64,000 nt of DNA from Papaver somniferum (GCF_003573695.1 NC_039365.1:83245089-83309088), one strand, 5' to 3'. Counted from the first letter of the stretch, positions 46,491 through 60,353 are shown. Notes: a model not told the origin generated them from the letters alone. Made by a program: numbers and translations.

Positions 46491-48726
46491 TTTTTATGGG
46501 TGAAAACGAATTCTGCTGATTTTGGTAAATTCGTGTGTGTGAATGAGAAACGAGTATAAAACCTAAACAATGCACGGGAGTACTTTTGATTCGAGAGATC
46601 AATCTGTACAAATCTGGCCTAAACTAAGAAATGGTCGTTCCAGACTTGCTTCGGTCACAAAGTGAAGGAGAAGGGTTGGTTTTAGGGAGGGAAGCGAAGA
46701 AAGTGTTGAGACCAGAATCGTCGTTCTGGAATTGAGGGTGTTTTGTGACTTGTATTAGAAAATTGGACTGCCTAGCTGAATGAAAAAGCTATCAGGTGAT
46801 TTCTGAATGTTGTATTGTTCACCTGACCAAAACTTGTCGTTTGGTGGAAATATGTGAGACCTATTTATACAAGTCGCCATAAAACGTACCCTGGTCTCGT
46901 GGGAAGTGGAAACGATTGAGTAGTGGAAGAAGGGAGTAACAGATAACGCATGGAATTAATGTTTCCATAATGAAGGATATGTTTCACCATTACTTCTTTC
47001 CATTACTAACCGCCCCGATTTATGACACTTTCTTGTAACAGGTGTATTGCACGCCGCACGCTGTAAACCGCCAGACCAATACCATGATGAATATCCCCAA
47101 GTTTGTGATATGTTTGATGTTTCGAGTGTTTTTTGTGGAAAACATGTAGCACTTTGCTACGTGTGGCGAGCCAAAATCAAGATACTTTCCGTAGGAAAAT
47201 AGCATGTGATGCTATTAGGCTTGTCTTGACTGGTCGCCTGAAACCTGCCACAAGTCTGCCAGTTCGGTGGAGAACTTGGATGACTGAGATTGCATCTCAT
47301 CAGGAAGGGTAGCCGTTGATTATAGCTACCTTCTGTTGGCGCCTGATGATGGCATAGTGGCTCATTGAGCGCGCGCCAGTGGGATTGTGGCATGGCTGGC
47401 ATGACCAAAGTCGGGACTTGGTGTCGTGGATAGAATTAGGGCTTCGTACTGTGGCCGAAATCAGGGTTTTGGCACTGTGACCGAAATAAGGAATTTGGCA
47501 TTGTGGCCGAAATTAGGATTTTGGCACTGTGACCGAAAGTAAGGTTTTGGCATTGTGGCCGAAATTAGGATTTTGGCACGTTCGGCATGCCGATTGGCAT
47601 GTGTGCCTGAAAAGCGCGTCTGACATGTTTGGCATGCCGATTGGCATGTGCGTCTGGCAAGTTTGGCATGCCGATTGGCATGCGCCCCAAACAAGTTTGG
47701 CTTGCTGCTTGGCATGTTTGGCATGCCGATTGGCATGTGCGTCTGGCATGCGCGTTTGGCATGCCGATTGGCATGTGCGTCTGGCATGCGCGTTTGGCAT
47801 GCCGATTGGCATGTGTGTCTGGCATGCGCGTTTGGCATGCTGATTGGCATGTGCGTCTGGCATGCGCGTTTAGCATGCTGCTTGGCATGTTTGGCATGCC
47901 GATTGGCATGTGCGTCTGATATGCTCGTTTGGCGAGTTTGGCATGCTGCTTGGAATGTTTGGCATCCCAATTGGCATGTGCGTATGGCATGCGCGTTTGG
48001 TGGGTTTGGCATGCTGCTTGGGTCTCTGTGAACTCATGAGGGTTGCTGATTTTCTTTGCCTCAATTTTGGAGAAGTCGTTCCTGATATTCACGTGTGACG
48101 AAATTGGATTGTTGATTCCCTTATACTGGGAGTTCAAGAGCAACGCGAACCTCTTCATCTATAAACACGCATCCTGCTGAAGCGCCTGCGCCGGATGTTA
48201 AAAGTATTCCTCGTCAGCTCCGTATGGGGTTGATCGTGACTCTCGTGGCGGCCGCTCCGTTAGTGTCTTTAGGAAAATAGGTATCTGTTTATGAGTTGTG
48301 GCCATGTCTGTCTGAGCCTTATGAGAACCTTTTGTTTTTCCATCAAATCAACAGTGGTAAGAGGAGGTCGGCTTCTTCTGGCTCCTCCAGTCTCTCGTCC
48401 TGATGGTGGAGGAGCAGCGGCTCGGGTGACAGCTGGAGCTGTCACACTCGTAGAAACGTTGGGGGTGGCGGCAGTGGATCTGGCTCTGGTGATCGGAGGT
48501 GTAACGCCTGAAGGGACATTTTCCGCGCCACTGGTGTACAGGTGGCGCATTAATGTCACTGGAATAAATGTTAACATCGAAGATGATTTCAGCGGTAGTG
48601 TTTTCAGAGTTTGTTGCTGATCCGGACCTGAGTTCCATCATCTTGCGATCGGGGTTGAAAAATGAAATTGGAAATTGGGAATTGATATTGTAAGCGAGAG
48701 ATTAATCTCCCACTGTGGTCGCCAGT
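46491..48726 (-). repeat. Short array unit 2 (2236 bp)
   Basis: Contains U5, R and a TATA box (minus strand, 46860-46869), the 26-bp repeat, the CATGC minisatellite (about 47578-48018), then jumps at about 48016-48020 directly into the gag-leader region equivalent to 45785-46490. The rest of U3, the purine tract and most of the internal region are missing. The LTR start is TTTTTATGGG instead of TGTTTATGGG. It appears identical to unit 3 over nearly its whole length. Confidence 0.88.
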
Positions 48727-50962
48727 TTTTTATGGGTGAAAACGAATTCTGCTGATTTTGGTAAATTCGTGTGTGTGAATGAGAAACGAGTATAAAACCT
48801 AAACAATGCACGGGAGTACTTTTGATTCGAGAGATCAATCTGTACAAATCTGGCCTAAACTAAGAAATGGTCGTTCCAGACTTGCTTCGGTCACAAAGTG
48901 AAGGAGAAGGGTTGGTTTTAGGGAGGGAAGCGAAGAAAGTGTTGAGACCAGAATCGTCGTTCTGGAATTGAGGGTGTTTTGTGACTTGTATTAGAAAATT
49001 GGACTGCCTAGCTGAATGAAAAAGCTATCAGGTGATTTCTGAATGTTGTATTGTTCACCTGACCAAAACTTGTCGTTTGGTGGAAATATGTGAGACCTAT
49101 TTATACAAGTCGCCATAAAACGTACCCTGGTCTCGTGGGAAGTGGAAACGATTGAGTAGTGGAAGAAGGGAGTAACAGATAACGCATGGAATTAATGTTT
49201 CCATAATGAAGGATATGTTTCACCATTACTTCTTTCCATTACTAACCGCCCCGATTTATGACACTTTCTTGTAACAGGTGTATTGCACGCCGCACGCTGT
49301 AAACCGCCAGACCAATACCATGATGAATATCCCCAAGTTTGTGATATGTTTGATGTTTCGAGTGTTTTTTGTGGAAAACATGTAGCACTTTGCTACGTGT
49401 GGCGAGCCAAAATCAAGATACTTTCCGTAGGAAAATAGCATGTGATGCTATTAGGCTTGTCTTGACTGGTCGCCTGAAACCTGCCACAAGTCTGCCAGTT
49501 CGGTGGAGAACTTGGATGACTGAGATTGCATCTCATCAGGAAGGGTAGCCGTTGATTATAGCTACCTTCTGTTGGCGCCTGATGATGGCATAGTGGCTCA
49601 TTGAGCGCGCGCCAGTGGGATTGTGGCATGGCTGGCATGACCAAAGTCGGGACTTGGTGTCGTGGATAGAATTAGGGCTTCGTACTGTGGCCGAAATCAG
49701 GGTTTTGGCACTGTGACCGAAATAAGGAATTTGGCATTGTGGCCGAAATTAGGATTTTGGCACTGTGACCGAAAGTAAGGTTTTGGCATTGTGGCCGAAA
49801 TTAGGATTTTGGCACGTTCGGCATGCCGATTGGCATGTGTGCCTGAAAAGCGCGTCTGACATGTTTGGCATGCCGATTGGCATGTGCGTCTGGCAAGTTT
49901 GGCATGCCGATTGGCATGCGCCCCAAACAAGTTTGGCTTGCTGCTTGGCATGTTTGGCATGCCGATTGGCATGTGCGTCTGGCATGCGCGTTTGGCATGC
50001 CGATTGGCATGTGCGTCTGGCATGCGCGTTTGGCATGCCGATTGGCATGTGTGTCTGGCATGCGCGTTTGGCATGCTGATTGGCATGTGCGTCTGGCATG
50101 CGCGTTTAGCATGCTGCTTGGCATGTTTGGCATGCCGATTGGCATGTGCGTCTGATATGCTCGTTTGGCGAGTTTGGCATGCTGCTTGGAATGTTTGGCA
50201 TCCCAATTGGCATGTGCGTATGGCATGCGCGTTTGGTGGGTTTGGCATGCTGCTTGGGTCTCTGTGAACTCATGAGGGTTGCTGATTTTCTTTGCCTCAA
50301 TTTTGGAGAAGTCGTTCCTGATATTCACGTGTGACGAAATTGGATTGTTGATTCCCTTATACTGGGAGTTCAAGAGCAACGCGAACCTCTTCATCTATAA
50401 ACACGCATCCTGCTGAAGCGCCTGCGCCGGATGTTAAAAGTATTCCTCGTCAGCTCCGTATGGGGTTGATCGTGACTCTCGTGGCGGCCGCTCCGTTAGT
50501 GTCTTTAGGAAAATAGGTATCTGTTTATGAGTTGTGGCCATGTCTGTCTGAGCCTTATGAGAACCTTTTGTTTTTCCATCAAATCAACAGTGGTAAGAGG
50601 AGGTCGGCTTCTTCTGGCTCCTCCAGTCTCTCGTCCTGATGGTGGAGGAGCAGCGGCTCGGGTGACAGCTGGAGCTGTCACACTCGTAGAAACGTTGGGG
50701 GTGGCGGCAGTGGATCTGGCTCTGGTGATCGGAGGTGTAACGCCTGAAGGGACATTTTCCGCGCCACTGGTGTACAGGTGGCGCATTAATGTCACTGGAA
50801 TAAATGTTAACATCGAAGATGATTTCAGCGGTAGTGTTTTCAGAGTTTGTTGATAATCCGAACCTGAGTTCCATCATCTTGCGATCGGGGTTGAAAAATG
50901 AAATTGGAAATTGGGAATTGATATTTTAAGCGAGAGATTAATCTCCCATTGTGGTCGCCAGT
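48727..50962 (-). repeat. Short array unit 3 (2236 bp)
   Basis: Same structure as unit 2: TATA box 49096-49105, minisatellite about 49814-50254, junction at about 50254. Its last 130 bp (from about 50850) differ: GTTGATAATCCGAACC replaces GTTGCTGATCCGGACC and the primer motif is of the CAATGGGAG type, so it resembles unit 4's borders. Confidence 0.88.
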
Positions 50963-53203
50963 TGTTTATGGATGAAAACGGATTCTGCTGATTTTGGTAA
51001 ATTCGTGTGTGTGAATGAGAAACGAGTCTAAAACCTAAACAATGTACTGCACGGGAGTACTTTTGATTCGAGAGATCAATCTGTACAAATCTGTCCTAAA
51101 CCAAGAAATGGCCGTTCCAGACTTGTTTCGGTCACAAAGTGAAGGAGAATGGTTGGTTTTAGGGAGGGAAGCGAAGAAAGTGTTGAGACCAGAATCGTCG
51201 TTCTGGAATTGAGGGTGTTTTGTGACTTGTATTAGAAAATTGGACTGCCTAGCTGAATGAAAAAGCTATCAGGTGATTTCTGAATGTTGTATTGTTCACC
51301 TGACCAAAACTTGTCGTTTGGTGGAAATATGTGAGACCTATTTATACAAGTCGCCATAAAACGTACCCTGGTCTCGTGGGAAGTGGAAACGATTGAGTAG
51401 TGGAAGAAGGGAGTAACAGATAACGCATGGAATTAATGTTTCCATAATGAAGGATATGTTTCACCATTACTTCTTTCCATTACTAACCGCCCCGATTTAT
51501 GACACTTTCTTGTAACAGGTGTATTGCACGCCGCACGCTGTAAACCGCCAGACCAATACCATGATGAATATCCCCAAGTTTGTGATATGTTTGATGTTTC
51601 GAGTGTTTTTTGTGGAAAACATGTAGCACTTTGCTACGTGTGGCGAGCCAAAATCAAGATACTTTCCGTAGGAAAATAGCATGTGATGCTATTAGGCTTG
51701 TCTTGACTGGTCGCCTGAAACCTGCCACAAGTCTGCCAGTTCGGTGGAGAACTTGGATGACTGAGATTGCATCTCATCAGGAAGGGTAGCCGTTGATTAT
51801 AGCTACCTTCTGTTGGCGCCTGATGATGGCATAGTGGCTCATTGAGCGCGCGCCAGTGGGATTGTGGCATGGCTGGCATGACCAAAGTCGGGACTTGGTG
51901 TCGTGGATAGAATTAGGGCTTCGTACTGTGGCCGAAATCAGGGTTTTGGCACTGTGACCGAAATAAGGAATTTGGCATTGTGGCCGAAATTAGGATTTTG
52001 GCACTGTGACCGAAAGTAAGGTTTTGGCATTGTGGCCGAAATTAGGATTTTGGCACGTTCGGCATGCCGATTGGCATGTGTGCCTGAAAAGCGCGTCTGA
52101 CATGTTTGGCATGCCGATTGGCATGTGCGTCTGGCAAGTTTGGCATGCCGATTGGCATGCGCCCCAAACAAGTTTGGCTTGCTGCTTGGCATGTTTGGCA
52201 TGCCGATTGGCATGTGCGTCTGGCATGCGCGTTTGGCATGCCGATTGGCATGTGCGTCTGGCATGCGCGTTTGGCATGCCGATTGGCATGTGTGTCTGGC
52301 ATGCGCGTTTGGCATGCTGATTGGCATGTGCGTCTGGCATGCGCGTTTAGCATGCTGCTTGGCATGTTTGGCATGCCGATTGGCATGTGCGTCTGATATG
52401 CTCGTTTGGCGAGTTTGGCATGCTGCTTGGAATGTTTGGCATCCCAATTGGCATGTGCGTATGGCATGCGCGTTTGGTGGGTTTGACATGCTGCTTGGGT
52501 CTCTGTGAACTCATGAGGGTTGCTGATTTTCTTTGCCTCAATTTTGGAGAAGTCGTTCCTGATATTCACGTGTGACGAAATTGGATTGTTGATTCCCTTA
52601 TACTGGGAGTTCAAGAGCAACGCGAACCTCTTCATCTATAAACACGCATCCTGCTGAAGCGCCTGCGCCGGATGTTAAAAGTATTCCTCGTCAGCTCCGT
52701 ATGGGGTTGATCGTGACTCTCGTGGCGGCCGCTCCGTTAGTGTCTTTAGGAAAATAGGTATCTGTTTATGAGTTGTGGCCATGTCTGTCTGAGCCTTATG
52801 AGAACCTTTTGTTTTTCCATCAAATCAACAATGGTAAGAGGAGGTCGGCTTCTTCTGGCTCCTCCAGTCTCTCGTCCTGATGGTGGAGGAGCAGCGGCTC
52901 GGGTGACAGCTGGAGCTGTCACACTCGTAGAAACGTTGGGGGTGGAGGAAGTGGATCTGGCTCTGGTGATCGGAGGTGTAACGCCTGAAGGGACATTTTC
53001 CGCGCCACTGGTGTACAGGTGGCGCATTAATGTCACTGGAATAAATGTTAACATCGAAGATGATTTCAGCGGTAGTGTTTTCAGAGTTTGTTGCTGATCC
53101 GGACCTGAGTTCCATCATCTTGCGATCGGGGTTGAAAAATGAAATTGGAAATTGGGAATTGATATTGTAAGCGAGAGATTAATCTCCCATTGTGGTCGCC
53201 AGT
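50963..53203 (-). repeat. Short array unit 4 (2241 bp)
   Basis: Same structure: TATA box 51337-51346, minisatellite about 52055-52495, junction at about 52495. It carries a canonical TGTTTATGG start, five extra bases near 51047-51052 (TGTACTGCACGG) and a few substitutions relative to units 2 and 3, such as GACATGCTGC for GGCATGCTGC at the junction. Confidence 0.88.
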
Positions 53204-55807
53204 TGTTTATGGATGAAAACGGATTCTGCTGATTTTGGTAAATTCGTGTGTGTGAATGAGAAACGAGTCTAAAACCTAAACAATGTACTGCACGGGAGTA
53301 CTTTTGATTCGAGAGATCAATCTGTACAAATCTGTCCTAAACCAAGAAATGGCCGTTCCAGACTTGTTTCGGTCACAAAGTGAAGGAGAATGGTTGGTTT
53401 TAGGGAGGGAAGCGAAGAAAGTGTTGAGACCAGAATCGTCGTTCTGGAAGTGAGGGTGTTTTGTGACTTGTATCAGAAAATTGGACTTCCTAGCTGAAAG
53501 AAAAAGCTATCAGGTGATTTCTGAATGTTGTATTGTTCACCTGACCAAAACTTGTCGTTGGTGGAAATAGGTGAGACCTATTTATACAAGTTGCAACAAA
53601 ACGTACCCTGGTCTCGTGGGAAGTGAAAACGATTGAGTAGTGGAAGAAGGGAGTAACGGATAACGCCTAGTATTGATGTTTCCATAATGAAGGATACGTT
53701 TCACCATTACTTCTTGCTATTACTAACCGCCCCGCTTTATGACGCTTTCTTGTAACAGACGTATTGCATGCCGCACGCTGTAAACCGTCAGACCAATACC
53801 CTGATGAGTATCCCCCAGTTTGTGACATTTTTGATGTCTCGAGTATTTTCTGTGGAAAACATGTAGCACTTTGCTACGTGTGGCGAGCCAAAATCAAGAG
53901 ACTTGCCGTAAGAAAATAACATGTGATGCTATTAGGCTTGTCTTGATTGGTCGTATGAAACTAGGATTGCGGCATGGCTGGCATGACCAAAGTCGGGACT
54001 TGGTGCCGTGGCAAGAATTAGGGCTTGACATTGTGGCCGAAATCAGGGTTTTGGCAATGTGGCCGAAATCAGGGGTTTGGCAATGTGGCCGAAATCAAGG
54101 TTTTGGCACTGTGACCGAAATTAGGATTTTGGCACGTTCGGCATGCCGATTAGCATGTGCACCTGGCATGCGTGTCTGACATGTGCTCCTGGTATGCGCG
54201 TCTGGCATGTTTGGCATGCCGATTGGCATGTGCGCCTGGCATGCACACCTGATGAGTTTGGCATGCTGCTTGGCATGTTTGGCATTCCGATTGGCATGTG
54301 TGCCTGGCATGCGCGTTTGACGAGTTTGGCATGCCGATTGGCATGTGCGTCTGGCATGCGTGTTTGGCGGGTTTGGCATGCTGCTTGCCATGTGCGTCTT
54401 GCATGCGCGTTGGCGGGTTTGGCATGCTGCTTGGCATGTTTGGCATTCCGTTTGGCATGTGCGTCTGGCATGCACGTTTGGCGAGTTTGGCATGCTGCTT
54501 GGCATGTTTGGCATGCCGATTGGCGTGTGCGTCTGGCATGCGTGTTTGGCAGTTTGGCATGCTGCTTAGCATGTGTATCTGGCATGCGCGTTTGGCGAGT
54601 TTTCCATGCTTCTTGGCATGTTTGGCATGCCGATTGGCATGTGCGTCTGGCATGCGCGTTTGGCGAGTTTGGCTTACTGCTTGGCATGTGCGTCTGGCAT
54701 GCACTTGTTTCGCGAGATTGGCATGCTTCTTGGCATGTTTGGCATGCCGATTGGCATGTGCGTCTGGAATTCGCGTTTGGCGGGTTTGGCATGCGTGTTT
54801 GGCGAGTTTGGCATGCTGCTTGGAATGTTTGGCATGCCGATTGGCATGTGCGTCTGACATGCGTGTTTGGAGAGTTTGGCATGCTGTTTGGCATGCCAAT
54901 TGGCATGTGTGTTTGGAGGGTTTGGCATGCTGCTTGGAATGTGCTTTGGCATGCGTGTTTGGCGCGGGTTTTGGGAAACCAATTGGCTTTACGACCATTT
55001 GGCGTGGTTTCCTTCTTTTCAACGTTGTGGCGAGTTTGAAGCAACCTGATTGGTTAATGTAAGAGGGCCGGCCAGGCATGGGCATGGCTTATCTTCTGTG
55101 TGAGTGAGGCGGATTTAGAGCGACCTGATTGGTTGATGGGAAGTGGGGTCGTCAAGCTAGGGCCTGGCCACACTTCTAGTGCGCTGTGGCGATTTAAAAG
55201 TGAACTGATTGGTCGATGGGAAGTGGGGCCGGCAAGCTAGGGCGCGGCCATACTTCCAGTACGCTGTGGAGGATTTAATCTCCTATTTTGGCTAAGCATA
55301 GTTTTTCGACCAACGGGGTCTAGTGTATTGCGCGAGTTGCGAAACCCTGATTTTGCAAATTAGTCGGGTTTATGAGTTCTTTGTGAGTTATCACAATAAT
55401 TGGCTGGATTTTGTATGCTGCCACAAAGATCCTTATCTACAGAGTGCAATGTGTTTTCCGTCTGAGCATTTCGTGTGATGGCCTTAACTTTGGTACTTGG
55501 AGGTTTATGCTACTCCGCTGCGAGTGAACATAAATCCGTCATTCCATACCTATATTAAGGGTTCTTCCGGGGAACATAGCACAGGAAAGTACTCAGTGAG
55601 TCTTGTATTGGCGAGGTGCGAAAATTTACATAGTGTTTGGGATGGTTGCTACATTCGCCAGTCTGGATAAATTTCATGCAACTATATTGAATGGCTCAAT
55701 AAATATGCTGGTGCAAAGGTTAGCACTCACGGAACTGTTTCCTTGTAGAGTGACATCGGATGCAAGGTTTTACGATTTTAACCCTAAGCTAAAAACCACC
55801 ATCAACA
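53204..55807 (-). repeat. Array LTR, unit 5 (2604 bp)
   Basis: Plus-strand ends TGTTTATGG and ATCAACA. Minus-strand TATA box at 53577-53586. Compared with unit 1 it lacks about 290 bp before the 26-bp repeat (from about 53960) and has a longer CATGC minisatellite. The roughly 85-bp repeats follow at about 54990-55290. Confidence 0.75.
54137..54985 (+). repeat. CATGC minisatellite, unit 5 (longest copy)
   Basis: About 850 bp, against about 510 in unit 1 and about 440 in the short units, so the block changes length by module gain and loss. Modules alternate GGCATGCCGATTGGCATG, GTCTGGCATGCGCG and GGCATGCTGCTTGGCATG with GAGTTT/GGGTTT spacers. Long open frames (up to 311 codons, minus strand) are by-products of the stop-free modules. 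Confidence 0.9.
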
Positions 55808-58800
55808 TTAAGTCCCTGCTTAGCACGTAACAGTGGCATTGTTGCAGGGTAAGCATGAGATGGTGACAGACGAGAGTAAAATCGAAATAGCAAGACGTGA
55901 AGAAATTGCCACGGAAATTCAACTAACCTTTGGCGGAAAGCATGAGGAGTCTGTGATCCTTGTGTTGGCGGCTTTTGCATAAATTCGTCTTGGCCATGGG
56001 ATGTTGGCACCAGTGTGGGACCTTTGGCTACTGGGTGAGGAATGGTTCATGGTGCCGCTGGTAAGGCATTGGTTAGGACACGGTTGGAGTTGGCTTGGAC
56101 TGCGAATAACGCTTGTCAAGAGCGGAAAAGTTGGCGCTGAGAAGGACGCAGGTGCATCGGCTATCGAGCAGAGAAGCTACCGCTGGGAGGATGCAATCTG
56201 TTGGTGCTGGCTAGGGCATTGGAACCGTTGGCGCTGCTGGCTTGGCTTGGCTCGGCCGTGAAGCTGTTGACGCCGCTAGATTGGAACGGTGGACGGCATG
56301 GCTCACTTGGAAGGGCGAATGGTGTGGCTAGATTGGAATGGCCATGGAGCGGTGAAGATGGAGCCATGGGGAGTTTGGCGTAGTGCTAGCTTGGCCGTGG
56401 AGCGGTGAAGATGGAGCTATGGAGCATTGGCTTGGGACGCAGACTGATGGTGCTAGCTTGGGCTAGTGAAGATGGCGCTGCTTTGAACGGCTAAGATGGC
56501 GCCACTTTGGCTAGTGGAGACGGCGCTGGTTTGAACGGCTAAGATGGCGCTGCTTTGGATATGTCCATGGATGGTGGAAACAACACTTTGGACTTTGGCT
56601 ATCAACCAGTGAAGACGGAGCCGGTGATTTTTGCAGAATGAGCATAGATAGTGCGGCTTCGATCACAGGATGCTGGAGTCATGGTGTTGCTTGCTAGACT
56701 GTGGAGCAGGCGTTGATGGCGCTGCTTGTTTGGTGGAGCGCGCGGAGATTGTGCGGCAACTTGGCCCGCGGAACGGGCGCTGGCTGGTTAGGTCACGGAA
56801 CATGCGGATATGGCGTTTGGCTTCAGTCCGTGGAATAGTGGAAACTGGCTTCAGTCCGCGGAATGATGGAAAGTGGCTCCAGTCTGCGGAATGATGGAAA
56901 TTGGCTTTAGTATGCGGAATGGTGAAAATGGCACTTGGAAGGCTTGCTGGATGGATCGCGGAATGCTGGAACGTTAGCGCTAACTTAACCACAGAGTGAT
57001 GTAGCCATGGAGAGTTGGCTTGACCACGGAGTGCTGGAGCCATGGAGCGTTGTAGGTTGAGTGACTGGTGTCCCTCGTTGTGGCGCGCTGCTGGTTCGAT
57101 CTTGGAGCGAAGGTATTAGCACACTACTTGTTCGGCTATGGAGCATGAATGTGGCGCCCCCAGTCATTTATTCCCGTTCATGGAGCAATAAGGAATCCTT
57201 ATTCTGTTCAAACTCTAGAAACTGTGTTCGTATGAAAAGGGGTATCGACCCTCTTCTGTTTTTTGTTATTCATCCGGCTCCGTGCTTTCATCTGCAGTAT
57301 CTGGATCCTCTCCGTCATTTGTTAGCAGTGGTAGAGCGGGCATTCGTGGCAACAAGGCAGTCTCCAATAGTTATAATCAACAGCAAGGCAATCCAGGATA
57401 ACTCAAGGTAGGTGCTCTCGCATGTATCCACCCAGCAGTACCATCGATCTTCTCCAGAATGTGTAATAAGGCTCTGACTTCAGAAGAATGAGTATCTAAT
57501 ATCTCCAGTGGATTTCAAAATTTACCAAACTCCATTACAATCTTTGGATAGATGGATGAAATATATTCTCGGCAATGATCATGTCAGGGCTAATATTGGA
57601 GATTGTGGTTGCATTGTTGGTCCATCCTTGACTTTAGGTTATCTGGTACCTAGACTTTCTGATTGCGACGATGATATGCTGTGGATGCTTGTTTGGTCGA
57701 CATCTTCCGGAATCTCTAGATAAAGTAGACGAGCTGAGAGGCATTCTGATGCTGACGCGTTGCTAACAAGTCTCCAAGGACTTCATTCCAGACGACATCC
57801 TTCGAAACATCTTCTAGAATCTTGGACTATTGTATCGAATGGGATGCGATGAGCAATCCCCAGTTACTTATGTCTGGTCATATATCCGATGGCGTGGCCG
57901 GATATGTGAATATCTCTGCGGCACATTTTTGGAGTCTTTGATGCAGTGCGCGACTTTATGTTGAGAAATCCCTGCAGCTCGTAAAGTTCTATCGTCTTTG
58001 CTGGTAAGGTGGTTGACGAATTGATGAAGGCGAAAATCTTTTTGATTCTTCATTTGTTGATCAGTGAGCGGGAGGCGCACCTGTTAATTCTGCATTGCAC
58101 CCAACTTATGGCAGCCCATGCACCCCTTCCATAGGAAATTGGAAATCTAGAAACACCGAATTTAGATTTGTCGGCGATGTGTGTCTTCATGCATTCCTTG
58201 GGTAGGTGGTGTTGAGTTCTGAGTAGGTGATGCGGCAAACATGGTGTAATCGGTATGCGTGGCTTGCTGATGTGCGACTTTCCTCTTGGATTCTTCACTA
58301 ACAACAACGCTTATGAATGACTGAGCCAAATATTGCTTGTTGGTCAGGCTCCTTCCTGACAAGGAGGTGGTAATATCCTCGCACTACATCTTTGAATAGT
58401 GGTGACCTTGTTACGGTCATGACTTCTTGGCCGGTTGTCCCTTCTGAGTTGAAAGGCTCTCGACAATGAAGGGATTCCGTGTGTTGAGCCTCAGTCCCCA
58501 AGTGTGGTTTTTGTGGTTCTATATTGTATGATTGGTGAGTTGACCATGATAAAGATATAATCTTGCATCCATACTGGTGACTATTACTTCTTCCATGTGA
58601 AACCAAAATATGGAGAAGTATGGATTACCTTTGTAGTGATTGTTGCTATGGTAAAGCTCTGGATGGTATCAGCAAACGAAAAACAACAGTTCTTGGCAGC
58701 AACTGCGATCAGAAGAGATTGCGTTTTCGTGGGAACAAAAACAAGCTGGCAGGTGCTTGGATGGATACGGTCACGATCCTTGACGGGGAGGAGTGGTGAC

Positions 58801-60353
58801 TACGGGTACAGATCTTGGCGAGGAAGAGTGACGGCTACTGGATCTTGAAAGGAAAGAGCGGTAGCTACGAGCACGAACCTTGGATGACCATAGACATGAA
58901 TATTGATGGGATTTGATAACTCATGTATGTGAGTTATTCCCTTTTTTTATATATTTGTTTTCGGTGAAGAGGCGGCTTTGAGAGAGAACGTCGAAGCAGT
59001 TTTTGGAGCCAAATGTTGAAGCGGTTCCTGGAGCAAAACGTTGAAGCAGAGCGTCTTCTGGAGAGAACGTTGAAGCTTTGGCCTCTGGAGTGAACGTTGA
59101 AGCGCAACGACTTCTGGAGAGAACATTGAAGCGGCTCCTGGAGAGAGACGTCGAAGTGGCTCATGTAGAAAACTCCAGTGAGGGCGCTATTAATCCTTGA
59201 CTTCGAAAAACAACTTGATACGATATGGCATATGGGAAGACGGCACAAATAGTGTTTTTCGGCAAGTCGTGTTTTTCTCTCATGGGAAAGAATACGCTTC
59301 TTCTGTTTGATTTTTTCCTTGCAACTCTCAAAGCCTTGACGGTTAAAATGTTGAAGTCGGAGGCCGCGTCAATCAGCATGTTTTCAAACTCGACATCCTT
59401 CAAGTGAATAGTGGTTAGGAGTCCCCAGTTCCATCTATCAATCGTGCTTCTCAGGAGAGGTTGGGGTTTGGGAACGGCTTCCCTGGCTGGAACAGCTGCT
59501 TTCTTGATGTAGTGCGGTTGAGGGTTGCAAATATGTCTTGACGCTGCGCCTTAGACAAATATACAATCTCACATAAATGTTTCATCATAGACTGCCCGAC
59601 TTTGTGGGCGAAGTCCCTAGAAAACATGCAGCTTCTGACGGGAAGAGGGTCTCTGTGAACTCATGAGGGTTGCTGATTTTCTTTGCCTCAATTTTGGAGA
59701 AGTCGTTCCTGATATTCACGTGTGACGAAATTGGATTGTTGATTCCCTTATACTGGGAGTTTAATAGCAACGCGAGCCTCTTCATATATAAACATGCGTC
59801 CTACTGAAGCGCCTGCGCCGGATGTTAAAAGTATTCCTCGTCAGCTCCGTCTGGGGTTGATCGTGACTCTCGTGGCGTCCGCTCCGTTAGTGTCTTGAGG
59901 AAAATAGGTATATGTTTATGAGTTGTGGACATGTCTGTCTGAGCCTTATGAGAACCTTTTGTTTTTCCATCAAATCAACAGTGGTAAGAGGAGGTCGGCT
60001 TCTTCTGGATCCTCCAGTCTCTCGTCCTGATGGTGGAGGAGCAGCGGCTCGGGTGACAGCTGGAGCTGTCACACTCGAAGAAACGTTGAGGGTGGCGGCA
60101 GCGGATCTGGCTCTGGTGATCAGAGGTGTAACTCCTGAAGGGACATTTTCCGCGCCACTGGTGTACAGGTGGCGCATTAATGTCACTGGAATAAATGTTA
60201 ACATCGAAGATGATTTCAGCGGTAGTGTTTTCAGAGTTTGTTGCTGATCCGAACCTGAGTTCCATCATCTTGCGATCGGGGTTGAAAAATGAAATTGGAA
60301 ATTGGGAATTGATATTGTAAGCGAGAGATTAATCTCCCATTGTGGTCGCCAGT
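55808..60353 (-). mobile_element. Internal region of long unit 5
   Basis: Collinear with 41814-46490 throughout, with about 5-8% differences by eye. It has the protease-like LIDAASDF segment (about 59403-59350), the gag-like frames (60268-59887) and four copies of the 28-bp repeat (about 56819-56930). No RT, RNase H or integrase motif is found in any minus-strand frame that I could read. Confidence 0.6.

Noticed and set aside
54121..55085. Frames of about 300 codons in the unit 5 minisatellite
   Set aside because: Same cause; opposite strands and several phases are equally open, so length is not evidence of coding.
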